21,730 nucleotides of DNA from Mesostigma viride (Eukaryota; Streptophyta; Mesostigmatophyceae; Mesostigmatales; Mesostigmataceae). Positions 1 through 9,541 of the stretch are shown here, piece after piece. Under the pieces are notes generated by a model. It did no database searches. It worked only from the letters and a program-made list of their open reading frames with translations, and had not been told where the DNA came from. The stretch lies in assembly GCA_009746045.1 (NCBI GenBank), contig RPFO01000104.1, positions 4,908,977 through 4,930,706 on the forward strand, given 5' to 3'. Made by a program: the position numbers and the translations under genes. The first letter of the stretch is position 1. The number at the start of each line of letters is the position of its first letter.

Positions 1-47
1 GCAAGTCATATTCAGTTCAAGCGGCAGGTGAGTGAGAAAGACGTATC

Positions 48-292
48 AGCATCCTTCAGAACACACTCCTCCCCCCCCTGCGCCGTCACCACCACCAGCA
101 TCCTACAGAACACACTCCTCCCCCACCATGCGCCGCCACCACCACCAGCATGCTTCAGAACACACTCCTCCCCCCACCTGCGCCGCCACCACCACCAGCA
201 TGCTTCAGAAGCCACTTCTCCCTCAACCTGCGCCACCACCACCACCACCAGCATGCTCCAGAGCACACTCCTCCCCCCACCTGCGTCTCCAG
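48..292. repeat. about 50-bp minisatellite at the 5' splice site of BBS7 intron 4
   Basis: Four to five degenerate copies of a unit of about 50 bp, recognisable on the plus strand by CAGAACACACTCCTCCCCCC followed by ACCTGCGCCGCCACCACCACCAGCATGCTT. The right end overlaps the donor of BBS7 exon 4: each unit repeats the CCCCACCTGCG junction, that is CGCAG|GTGGGG in gene sense. The long open frames through this array are repeat artefacts. Confidence 0.85.
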
Positions 293-415
293 CACGAGCA
301 CGTAGGTGGCGTCGGCCGCGTTGAGCATGAACTTGTGGTTCACGCGGAAGGCGCTGCTGTCGACTGCAATCAGGTCCTCAGATATCTGCGCATAGCTCGC
401 GCGCTCGGCGTCCAC
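281..415 (-). CDS. BBS7: BBS7 exon 4 (residues 363-407), start of the GAE-like domain
   Basis: Acceptor TTACAATATGTTACCCAG|GTGGAC, donor GACGCAG|GTGGGG at 280; 45 codons, phase 0. It reads DSSAFRVNHKFMLNAADATY then VLVLETQ, aligning with human BBS7 [20 protein letters not shown] and LEVQ. The donor abuts a tandem array whose units each carry another GCAG/GTGGGG-like junction. Confidence 0.9.
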
Positions 416-3400
416 CTGGGTAACATATTGTAAAAAAGAAATAGCAATCTAGTTAGTGTTTATAGCGAGAGAGAGTACCATGGCGGTTGCTGTTCCTGCT
501 GACGGTATTGAAAATTTTCATCAATGTAAATTATTCAAAGGAAGACGCGTCGGGAGGGGCGGGGTGCGGCTGTAAACGGATCATGAAATCCATACTTCCG
601 TCATAGAAGGCATTACACACAATCCAAAACAAAGGCGACAGAAAAGTAGTTGGACGGAGCTTCATTTGATGACCCTACAAGCATGAGATCTGGAGCCACA
701 TCCCCATGGCCCCCCCTGCCCCGACTTGCCCTCCCCTGTCCTGTCCATGTGCACCTACCTCTTGAGCTCGTGCATCTTATAGCCATGAAAGTGTTAGTCC
801 CGCGCCCACCTTGTGCTTGAGCTACTTCCATTCAAAGCCAAGGGCAGAGGTCCCAAAAAGTCCAAGAGCGAAGTGGCACCCACCTTCCCCTTGTGCGTGC
901 CGGTCATAGAGTATCATTCACGCACCTCTTTTTGGAGCTCATCTACCCACCTTGCGCTGTAACTCGCCCACCTCTGACACAAGTTATTACCCACCTTCCT
1001 CATCCACCTGCCAACTTACCCACCTTCCTCATCCACCTGCCAACTTACCCACCTTCCTCGTCCACCGCTCACTTACCCACCGTCCTCGTCCACCTGCACA
1101 CTTACCCACCTTACTCTTCAACTCATTTGTCAATCAATAAGCAACAAGCCAACCCAGCCACCTTGCGCTTGAGCATGTCTACCTGCACTGCTTGCTTGAG
1201 CATGTCTACCTGCACTGCTTGCTTGAGCATGTCTACCTGCACTGCTTGCTTGAGCATGTCTACCTGCACTGCTTGCTTGAGCATGTCTACCTGCACTGCT
1301 TGCTTGAGCATGTCTACCTGCACTGCTTGCTTGAGCATGTCTACCTGCACTGCTTGCTTGAGCATGTCTACCTGCACGCTGAACATGATCGACCCACCTT
1401 GCGCTTGAGCTCATCCACCTACCTAGCGAGAAATAAAACCACCTTCCTCTTCCACTCGTGCACCGGCTGGTGTCGGTGCATGACCCACCTTCCTCTTCCA
1501 CTCGTGCACCGGCTGGTGTCGGTGCATGACCCACCTTCCTCTTCCACTCGTGCACCGGCTGGTGTCGGTGCATGACCCACCTTCCTCTTCAACTCATCCA
1601 CCTCGCGCCGCAGCGCCGCCAGCTTGCGCTCGTTGGCTGCGCGCTCGTCCGACACAGAGCCAGGTAGCCCGCTGCCGTCGCCGATGTCGGTGGTGAAGGA
1701 GATGACCTTGCCCGAGAAGGTGTTGACGAGGATATCCTCCTTATCCGAGGCCTGGGGGGTTGAACATACGTTACATAAAAGCAAGAACGAGAAATTATAT
1801 ACCCAACATATGAGCGCAAATAGAATCTTAGAAGGATAGCCTCATTGTTGAGGGGCGGGGGGGTTGTACAATAGCATGATTACAGTAATTACAGTAACAT
1901 GATAGCCCATGAGGGCACGAGTACAGTATCATGACACACTAGCGCGACAGCGAACACATATACAATACCAAAAGCAAGGATTCTGTGAACGCGGTCATGC
2001 AATAAAGAGCCCGCAAGATAACATACTACAGATAAAAAATGGCAGAGAATGAAAAAAAACAGGAGTGAGCGTACGCAGGCATGCAAAACCAAGCCCTGGC
2101 AAGCCACCCCCAGATCAAACAACCACCCGTAAATGAAACAAGCCACCCCCAGATCAAACAACAACCCGTAAATGAAACAAGCCACCCATGGAAGCAAGAG
2201 ACGCCATAAACCAAAAAAGCCCCATGTTTGAACATCTTTTGGAGTACGGGCTTAGAAAACCCCGCAGACACAACCAACTGACCTGCAGAGCCACGCTGGC
2301 ATGCCAGGCGTGCTGGCATCCATACCGCCGTCATTACCGTGATAGTTGACGGTGTCGTTTTTATTGCTATTGAAAGGTCCTGTACCAACATAGTCCTCGC
2401 ATCCTTGCAACTCTATACTCATGAACCACCAACCAAGGCTAGCCCCTCGACCCCCACTCAAAACCCGCGTTCCCCACTCACCCGCACATATCCCGCGGCC
2501 AGTGCTGAGACCGACTCCGCCACGCAGTGCCGGAACTGCCGCTGGAGCGCGCCGCCGGAGCCGACCGAGTACACCTCCACGTTCCCATCATCCCTCCCCA
2601 CGACAACATCGTTCAGGCCGTCCTTTGTGAAGTCCACCGAGGCCGACGCAGAGGTGACCGACCCCAGCTTGTCTGCATTTGCGAGCAGCCAGCCGCGGCG
2701 GACCGACCCCTCGTCGAGCATCAGCTTGCCCACGCTTCCGGCGTCTGTACCGTAGAGCACCTCGCAGGGCCGCTGCGAGGAGTTGAATGCATCCTCGCCG
2801 AAGCGCGCGCGGAAGTGGTCGAGGGTGAGAACTGCGCCGTCCACCGCCGCCTCGTAGTAGAGGTCCGACCTGGGGACGAAAGGGGGGGTGGGCGGCAGGG
2901 GAAACGGAAAGGAAAAATACATAAGAAAAGGGGGGGGAAAATAATGAAGAAGGGGAGGGAGTGGGCCGGTAAGAGGATCTCCTCTTCCACACGCAACTAG
3001 TTTTCAGGTGTTTGAATTCATGTCTGTCCTGAAGTCCTACCTAGGGGTGGGGTGGGGGCAGACAAAAGAGGGAGGACAGCAACGAGGAAAGGAAACAGGG
3101 GCAAAACAATAGGATGAGATCAACCAGTTAAAGCCTTGTTTTCAACATCATATATACCTCCTTCAGCCCTTGCTTATTCATCCATTACCATATTTTCTTG
3201 CCTACACCATATCATGCTTGCCTATACCATCTCATACCACCCCGGTCCGGAGTGGCACTTGTACTGCATACATCTACTGCCTTGCTTACCTGCTTATTGG
3301 TACACTGTCCCTACTATTCGCCCATGACCCCAACCACAATGCCACGTTGCCTCAAGCCACCACGCCATAATGCCGTAGTGCCACGCTGCTCCATGATTCA

Positions 3401-5297
3401 GTAACCGACAACAAATCAGAAAACAAACTCCATCCTCATGTGCCTGATTCGGCCACAGCTGCCCTGGACTCCCTTCCTCTGTTCATGCGTTCAATAAGGT
3501 ACTGTCCTGTTTGAGTTTTGTTCCAAAACATGTAGAAGTAAAATACGGTCTGTAACCATGGTGCAAGCACACCCCTCTAGCAGTATCGGGCAAATATCCA
3601 CAATCACACGGTGAGGAAGCAATACCCACGGCGTAAGTTACTAAGCTGGGGGATGCGAATGGGCAAAGCTGTTTATAGATTCTATCCAGCCATTACATGA
3701 TGCTCATACGTAGCTCACAGGAAGTCATATGCGCTTATAGGAAGTACACATCGCAAGACGTATGGAAAGCAACCTAACCTATCTGAATACAGTAGAATGG
3801 TGCCATCGTCATTGGCCATATGCCACAACCTGTGTCCCTATTCATGGCTGCCACACAGTCCCTACTCATGGATGAAGTCCTGTCGCTAATAATTTGTGGC
3901 TGCTACGCCGTCCCTATTCATGGCTGCTACTGTGCGCCGCTCCATGACTCGTACAGATTGCCTACCCATGTCTGTGTGTTAATGTCCCCACCCATGGCGG
4001 CTAGAGTGACCCTATCCACAGCTGCTACGGTGTCCTCGTGTCCCAAAGGGATCGGGCAGGCTACAGCTACGGGCACAGCAGCCAGTTCCCAGCTACAAGC
4101 ACGGCTCTAATGTACGAATACCAATAACAGGGACACTGGTGATAGCCCTTTTCTTTTGTATTGTAAAATTATTTTGTAATGAGATTAGCATTGTACTCCA
4201 TGGCAGGCCTCTGCACATGACACGCAAGTACTTACTTATAAGTGATAATATTGATGACACTCATAATACTGATAATCGTAACAACACAGATAATACTGAT
4301 ATTCTAATAATCATGACAACACGGATAACACAGATAATACTGTTAAGATTCTAATTCAACCGGCTCGCATCCGGCACCCTGCTTGCATGAGGTCCAACTC
4401 CGGCACCCTTTGCTTGCAACACTCCCAAGTACAGCACCCCTCTCTGCTCACTGTGCACGTGCTGTGCATTAAACCTCAACTCCGCACTGTGCCCATACTT
4501 TTCGATCTGACATCATTCCAACATTATTCCAACATCATACTTCTTCCGGGCATGATGGCAGGGACTAATCAACATGGTCCTTATCTGAGGGCACTCACCC
4601 CCAAAACAAACCACCAAAGGAAATGGGGAATGTGAATGACATGTCATCTGGTGGAGAGATGTGACATGCATGACTCCAATCCGGGATGGAGGAGTAAAAA
4701 AGGCCGCAGCTAATATTACAAATATTTCGGGATATTGCTAGCAGGGCAGGGAGAGGGCCCGCACACCTACCCTTGCAGCACGCGGATGCAACGATCCTGG
4801 CACCCTAGTACAGGGTTGGAGACGTTGGCTGCAATGACGGGGGCAGAAATGAGGTCATTGATGCGGTCGCTAGCCATGAAGAAATTCGCGTCCTTGCAGT
4901 CCATGAACTCATTGAACACGTAGTCGCCGCTGGCTTGGATAAGGACCTCATTGACGCACAAGTGCCGGATGGACTCGGTCAAGTTGGTATTGAAACGAAA
5001 GAACTCTTTCCCCTTGTTGGTGAAGCCCTTCAAAGTGTGACCCTGCGCGAGATATATTTTGTCCTGTTGCCCTTCAGCCAATCCCATGTTCAGCGCCGTG
5101 ATTTCTTCGGCCGGCAAGCCTTTAAATACAATGGCCACCTCTCCGCCGCGAATGGCCACCACTTGCAACACGCCCGAGTCATCGCCAATGGCGAGCTTTT
5201 GCATCCCCTTTTTCCCCCTTGGGAAGAGACGCATCGTCTTCCTGTTGGAAGACCCTGACACCTGCAATACATCTGAGCGTTTCAGCTGCAGCTCCAT
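281..5297 (-). CDS. BBS7: BBS7, BBSome subunit, 5' half of gene (four exons, runs off the left edge)
   Basis: Spliced from 4771-5297, 2482-2869, 1581-1751 and 281-415, giving about 407 codons with the frame kept at each junction (phases 2, 0, 0). BBS7 is a beta-propeller and coiled-coil subunit of the BBSome, the coat complex that moves membrane proteins in and out of cilia. From memory of human BBS7 I recognise the start (ELQLKRSDVLQVS against a DLILNRMDYLQVG-like start), KGFTNKGKEF, FNTNLTESI, DCKD, LGCQDRCIRVLQG, DGLNDVVVGRDDGNVEVYS, then NTFSGKV, a short coiled coil, and FMLNAADATYVLVLETQ. Human BBS7 is about 715 residues, so roughly the C-terminal 300 codons (appendage and platform domains) lie outside the window. 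BBS1 and BBS2 also have such propellers, but the residue-level match fits BBS7. The last visible donor, at 280, shows that further exons follow. Confidence 0.93.
992..1105. repeat. about 34-bp minisatellite in BBS7 intron 3
   Basis: Three to four imperfect copies of CCACCTGC(A/C)AACTTACCCACC-type units with the core CTTACCCACCTTCCTC. The motif shares CCACCTT with the exon 3 end copies on either side. Confidence 0.75.
1167..1382. repeat. 27-bp minisatellite, 8 near-identical copies, BBS7 intron 3
   Basis: The unit is CTTGAGCATGTCTACCTGCA plus CTGCTTG, eight copies with almost no divergence except in the last. Since 27 is divisible by 3, several frames stay open; the gene-sense frame reads VDMLKQAVQ nine-residue repeats. 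Each unit contains GCAG|GTAGAC in gene sense, a possible cryptic donor. I treat it as intronic because exons 3 and 4 join in phase without it and match BBS7 across the gap. Confidence 0.9.
1441..1580. repeat. 46-bp minisatellite copying the exon 3 donor, BBS7 intron 3
   Basis: Three intronic copies at exact 46-bp spacing (ACCTTCCTCTTCC at 1441, 1487 and 1533); a fourth copy of the same block at 1579 is the real exon 3 border. Each unit holds TGCACCG...CGGTGCA, a 7-bp stem with an 8-base loop, and a copy of AAGAGGAAG|GTGGGTC. Confidence 0.92.
1581..1751 (-). CDS. BBS7: BBS7 exon 3 (residues 306-362), last propeller strand and coiled coil
   Basis: Acceptor TTCAACCCCCCAG|GCCTCG, donor GAGGAAG|GTGGGT at 1580; 57 codons, phase 0 at both ends. 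It reads DILVNTFSGKVISFTTD (human: DEIVVSTYSGWVTGLTTE), then a charged helix ending AALRREVDELKRK that matches the start of the BBS7 coiled coil. The exon end and its donor are repeated three times in the adjoining intron, so the exact donor used is the least certain point. Confidence 0.87.
1752..2481. other. BBS7 intron 2 (730 bp)
   Basis: No gene seen. It holds one short tandem repeat: a 39-bp unit with the core AAGCCACCCCCAGATCAAAC and CCCGTAAATGAAA, about 2.2 copies at 2100-2187. Intron borders are GTGAGT at 2481 and AACCCCCCAG ending at 1752. Confidence 0.8.
2482..2869 (-). CDS. BBS7: BBS7 exon 2 (residues 176-305)
   Basis: Acceptor TTTCGTCCCCAG|GTCGGA at 2869, donor GCGG|GTGAGT at 2482. 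After one base that completes the split codon it carries 129 codons. It continues the propeller: SDLYYEAAVDGAVLTL, EVLYGTDAGSVGKLML, and the FG-GAP-like DFTKDGLNDVVVGRDDG, matching human BBS7 DGVKDLLVGRDDGMVEVYS. The flanking introns are 1,901 bp and 730 bp. Confidence 0.93.
2870..4770. other. BBS7 intron 1 (1,901 bp)
   Basis: No coding sequence supported on either strand. Around 3820-4060 there are about six degenerate copies of CCCTATTCATGGCTGCTAC-like blocks; around 4245-4345 there is an AT-rich imperfect repeat of GATAATACTGAT. Borders are GTAGGT at 4770 and TTTCGTCCCCAG ending at 2870. Confidence 0.8.
4771..5297 (-). CDS. BBS7: BBS7 exon 1 (residues 1-175)
   Basis: Starts at ATG 5297 (MELQLKRSDVLQ) and ends CAAGG|GTAGGT, phase 2. 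It encodes the first blades of the N-terminal beta-propeller, including IGDDSGVLQVVAIRGGEV, LKGFTNKGKEFFRFNTNLTE and the family-typical DCKD and CQDRCIRVLQG. The first ATG fits the length of the BBS7 N-terminus, so I prefer it over any upstream start. The next codon is completed across the intron to read LQG-SDLYY, as in the family. Confidence 0.95.
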
Positions 5298-5870
5298 TTC
5301 TGCTTACGCTTTAAAAAATTCCTGCCTAGTCCTGATAAGCGTTAATGAGAAACGGTCACTGCCCGCAAAGGCACCAGCATGGCGCTATGCCGTTCGTCAC
5401 TTGCCATGAGCGTTCTATATACCGGAATCGGGTCGCTGGTTGCTCCTGTCTTTGACAAGCTCAACCAAATGCAATCTGCCCGTTGCGAACTGCAGCGCAT
5501 TTCCACTGCATAGACAATCAGCCATCGGCCATGACGGAGCGCTCTGGGACGTGATGCATTGCCAGAATATATCATTAAGAGGCGACCAGATTATGAGGCA
5601 ATCTGTTTCTTTGTCAGGGCAATTTGCTAGCATCCATGCACGGTGCCCTCCATAGCTTCCATAATCTAAAACTGAGCAAAACGGAAGTCTTCGTCCTCTC
5701 GTAAATAGCATTGTGGCCTTGTCAGTTGTCGGGTACGGGGCTGACGCGACGTCTGCCCGCCCACTGAGCAGGCAAGTTGTGACTGGCGATAGTGATGCCG
5801 TCCATGAGTTGATGCGGACACCACCCAGCTCAAGTAGAATTTAGGAGTAGGTTGTAGTAGTTGTTATTTT

Positions 5871-6010
5871 GTTGTTGTTGTTTTGTCCCACGCCAATAGT
5901 AAGTTCAGTAGTAAGTTGAGTTGACTCAACGCAGAAGTAAGTAGGTAGGGTTGAGTTAACGGTTACGACGGCTCATGTTGCCCACGTGCGGCGTGGGTAA
6001 CAACAACAAC
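5871..6010. repeat. Inverted repeat enclosing a nested hairpin
   Basis: The left arm GTTGTTGTTGTT...CCCACGCC (5871-5894) is matched by GGCGTGGGTAACAACAACAA on the right (5990-6009). Nested inside is GTTGCCCACG-TGCGG-CGTGGGTAAC at 5977-6001, a 10-bp stem with one G-T pair. No target duplication or coding content was seen, so a MITE-like origin is unproven. Confidence 0.5.
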
Positions 6011-7040
6011 GACGACCGCTCATACTGTAGTGTATTTGATAAAAAAATTTCGAGTGCGTCTCTTTATCAAGATTATAGCCTTAAGAAATATTGGTAATTA
6101 ATAGGTGGCTCAACGGTGGCTAGCCGCTAGGCCTGCCTAGGAACAGACGATCTGACGCCTCAAATGCTCGCTCGAAACTCGAAGTCTCGAAGCCCTGGGT
6201 AATAAACGAAAACAGGACGACAACCATATTTGGGAAAGCATCGCCCACGGAAGCGATGCCTGCTTTCATGTATAAGACAACTAACTACGCCCGCCTCGTG
6301 CATACGGCCCCGGGTTAAGGGGATAACGCATTCCAGCCGCAGTGTACATGGTCATTACTGACTTTCTACCCGCTTTATGGTAGACACCAGGAATGGCTGC
6401 CTAGCTACGGAAGATGTGCCTTGTCTGAATAATAGGGAATTCCACGTAAGTTTGCCACGTATGATACCAGCGAAGGGCTGACATTGCGAATAAGGCAACT
6501 CAGCAAGTGCTGCAAGTTAGCTCCTCCGCTAAATGATGATGAATTTAATGGCGACGGCTACTAGCGTACGCAGGTATTGTAACAGTTACTGAACTCATGG
6601 ACGCTAGGCATTGGAAATTGCAGTTAGTAAAGCGAGGAACCTTGACAAAGCCGGTTTTGAAGCTGTCAGGATTTTCGGTCTCGACTGCCTTAGAGCGTCA
6701 CAGAATCAGCTTGGGATCGCAGTCTAGTGACGCCAAATTTTCTACGCCTGTCTGGCAATATAAATATACCGGCTTCGTCCTATAACAATTACCCATGAGA
6801 AGTATTTGCAGAAAGATAATGAAGGCTCCTTAGACCCGTTTGGTGAGCATGGCTTCTGCACAGGCTATTCCTTCCAAAACATGGAACGCGGATCCTCACC
6901 TAGGGGGGCGTCCCTTGTTGCATGCAATATCCCAACCATGGCCTCATTTTTCTATCATCGCTTTTCACCCGGCCTGTCTCCTCATTTTCATGGTACAATT
7001 TTGTTTACTCGCCGATCCCCAAGTTTTCCATGACCCCCGT

Positions 7041-7224
7041 CCCTCCCTCCCTCCCTCCCTCCCTCCCTCCCTCCCTCCCTCCCTCCCTCCCTCCCTCCCT
7101 CCCTCCCTCCCTCCCTCCCTCCCTCCCTCCCTCCCTCCCTCCCTCCCTCCCTCCCTCCCTCCCTCCCTCCCTCCCTCCCTCCCTCCCTCCCTCCCTCCCT
7201 CCCTCCCTCCCTCCCTCCCTCCCT
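7041..7224. repeat. (CCCT)n microsatellite, about 46 perfect units
   Basis: 184 bp of uninterrupted CCCT in register. Its many long frames (Ser-Leu-Pro-Pro or Gly-Gly-Arg-Glu repeats) are artefacts. Confidence 0.99.
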
Positions 7225-8338
7225 CTGAGCGTAGGTACATCCATCCCATCTCACCCCACTTCCATCCCCCCTGAGGACAAGTATGCTCACGTGACGCACA
7301 CAGTCTACGTGTACAATTAATTTAGTAATTAAAATTTAACACAGGTGTAATTTTTAATTTTTCATCCACTGCACATGCATGCGCGGGACGCAGTGCGCGG
7401 TGCGCCCTTGTATGTTAACCCCCACCGCAGCAATGGTATCAAGGAGACAACCAGCGCAGGCCAGAAATCGGGAGAATCCGGACCATGGTATGTTTCCTCG
7501 CAATTGGCTTGGAGATAAATTCCCCGGCCGGCACAAGAAAAATCACGGAACCCCCCAAAACTCAGAGAAAGAGAGACAACTATATCTCTGGACGCATGGC
7601 GATCCAACGTTGTGTGAGGATTAGAGTAGTCGCCTGAGAGGAAAGGCGTGCGCAGATCGCGGAAGCCGCGCGGCGCTGCCGGCTTTACGAAGATCGACCT
7701 GCATGGAGGGATCAGAGAACGGTCACGAGCTAGAGAGTGGACCCATGTGAATGGAAAGAGATATAGCATGGCCGGGGATCAAGGTGCAATCTGTAATTGA
7801 ACCTGTGGCCTGCCTTCCTAGGCAACGAGAGAAGGGGGGGGTCCCATGCATGCCCCCTTCTTGCTGTGCATCAGACAGGGATATAATTAAATTAAATTAT
7901 AACATGACTCCGTTGAGAGATCATGTAGCACATATTCCCTTGCTGGATGGATGGAGGTGGGCAAAGCCACGAAACCGAACTAATCTAACTCTAAGCTAAT
8001 CTAATCTAGAAAACCCTAACTATTCTACTCAGCAAAGCGCCCCTTCCTCTTGAGGGGGGGGGGGGGCTTGCCCACAGGGGCTGGCGTGTGAGCCTGGACA
8101 ATCGTCTCAGACAGGGATGAAAGGTAGTACCTACTCAAAAGTCAGCACCCTGGCCGTGAATCTCCCAACTGAGTCAACTATGCCTGGACGCATGGCGATG
8201 AGTGCGTGAATGAATGAATGCGCAAGTGTGCCTAATTAAACTAAGACGATCGAAATCGATTATTTATTAGGTGATTGTCGATTATGCTAGATCAATCGAA
8301 ATTGCTGCCCACATGGCCTTTGCAACCCCCTGTGCATG

Positions 8339-8473
<135 letters not shown>

Positions 8474-9031
8474 GGGCGTCCCCAACATCTACTGCTCCAA
8501 CCTAGGGCCATTGCTGGTACTTTTGACGTCATGAAAGCAGCGTTTTGGACTAGTGGAATATGATGTTACAGCATAAAAAGTCCATTTTATCATGAATGAA
8601 CATGGCCAACAACCCCAAGTGCCCCTAAATTTCTCAATATTTGTAGAGAAATGCTACTTCTCATAATTAAAACCTGCACAAATGCACAATTTGGGGCATG
8701 CATGTGAAAGTTTGAAGTACAAATTCACAATGAGGTTTTACATTTTTCAATTATTAATGGTATCTCATTCTTCAATCAATCAATTTGCAATCGTCCAAAC
8801 AATTTATTCATTTCATACATGTCCGAATATGTTGAAAGAACACATGCAAGTGCTCAATCAGCGTGGACCCCCTTGGACGCGCCCCACCATATATACATTG
8901 GACACGTCACCCCAACTACTAAACTGCCCAAAGTCACGGTCACTGAACCAACTACTATGTACATCTGCATTTCTCCACGTTGCGGTGGGCAATTACGTGC
9001 AAAACGCGATTTCGTGCAAAGTCCTCGCCCA

Positions 9032-9541
9032 TCATCGCTTGCCAGGTCGATATGAAGGAATGTTGTCCCAGCTGGCGCCTTCCTTCAGGAGAGTAACATG
9101 TTCTCTAGCGAACTTCAGAGGGAAACGAAACTTTTGCTCGCACTCATTACTCCAACCGAGGTCGTGCCCTTCATCAAACCATCTGATCACCACCTTCTCC
9201 CTCTCTTTGCCCAGGAGGGTGCCAAAGAGCGGAAAATCTTCCTTCTTGGGGTACTTGTGCTCCCAGTTTATGCACACCTCGTCTACCCATTTCGAACTCC
9301 AACCTCCGCGACTCAGTTTCGCGCCATCCATAAAGCGCATCCGGACGTCCGGCCGAACGTCCCTGATTCGGTTTTCGGCCGTCGCATCTCTGCCCTGACC
9401 ACCACCCTTCTGCGGCTGTGCAGGTTCGTCGGCACCCTCCGTCTCCTGCCCCGCCCCTCGCCTGCCCCCTCCCCGACGTTTTGCCTTCTGCCCCTGCGCA
9501 GCCGCCGCCTCTGCCATCAACTCTTCGTACGTTTTTTCTGG
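9032..9541 (-). CDS. Large unknown gene, last exon H (C-terminus; 5' border uncertain)
   Basis: The C-terminal block is convincing: EKTYEELMAEAAAAQGQKAK, a Gly/Arg-rich linker, then KWVDEVCINWEHKYPKKEDF, KVVIRWFDEGHDLGWSNECE and a TGA at 9032. The border is ambiguous. Acceptor GTGCGGTCAG at 9542 gives phase 0 with donor 9879. The stronger acceptor TTACGTGCAG at 9726 with donor 9866 enters another open frame (KGEEETPVRFPRGSASGTV) that reaches this block only if the A6 run at 9532-9537 were one base longer. Both are recorded; I favour neither strongly. Confidence 0.7.
   Translation of the reverse strand, partial: PEKTYEELMAEAAAAQGQKAKRRGGGRRGAGQETEGADEPAQPQKGGGQGRDATAENRIRDVRPDVRMRFMDGAKLSRGGWSSKWVDEVCINWEHKYPKKEDFPLFGTLLGKEREKVVIRWFDEGHDLGWSNECEQKFRFPLKFAREHVTLLKEGASWDNIPSYRPGKR

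Larger units (their letters stand above)
416..1580. other. BBS7 intron 3 (1,165 bp), mostly degenerate tandem repeats
   Basis: Bases 416-800 show no clear structure. From about 805 to 1580 the intron is a patchwork of short units of the type CCCACCTTGCGCTTGAGC, which in gene sense read GCTCAAGCGCAAGGTGGG and look like copies of the end of exon 3 (ELKRK plus its donor). Clear examples start near 808, 879, 948, 1050, 1104, 1160 and 1391. Three ordered arrays inside are listed separately. Confidence 0.75.

Noticed and set aside
5342-5711. Short ORFs upstream of BBS7
   Set aside because: No family resemblance, no splice support and overlapping open frames on both strands.
7005-7299. ORFs of Pro-Pro-Ser-Leu or Gly-Gly-Arg-Glu repeats
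   Set aside because: Pure translation of the CCCT microsatellite.
8682-9398. 238-residue ORF on the plus strand
   Set aside because: Antisense to the convincing last exon of the large gene; low-complexity, no start context and no recognisable domain.
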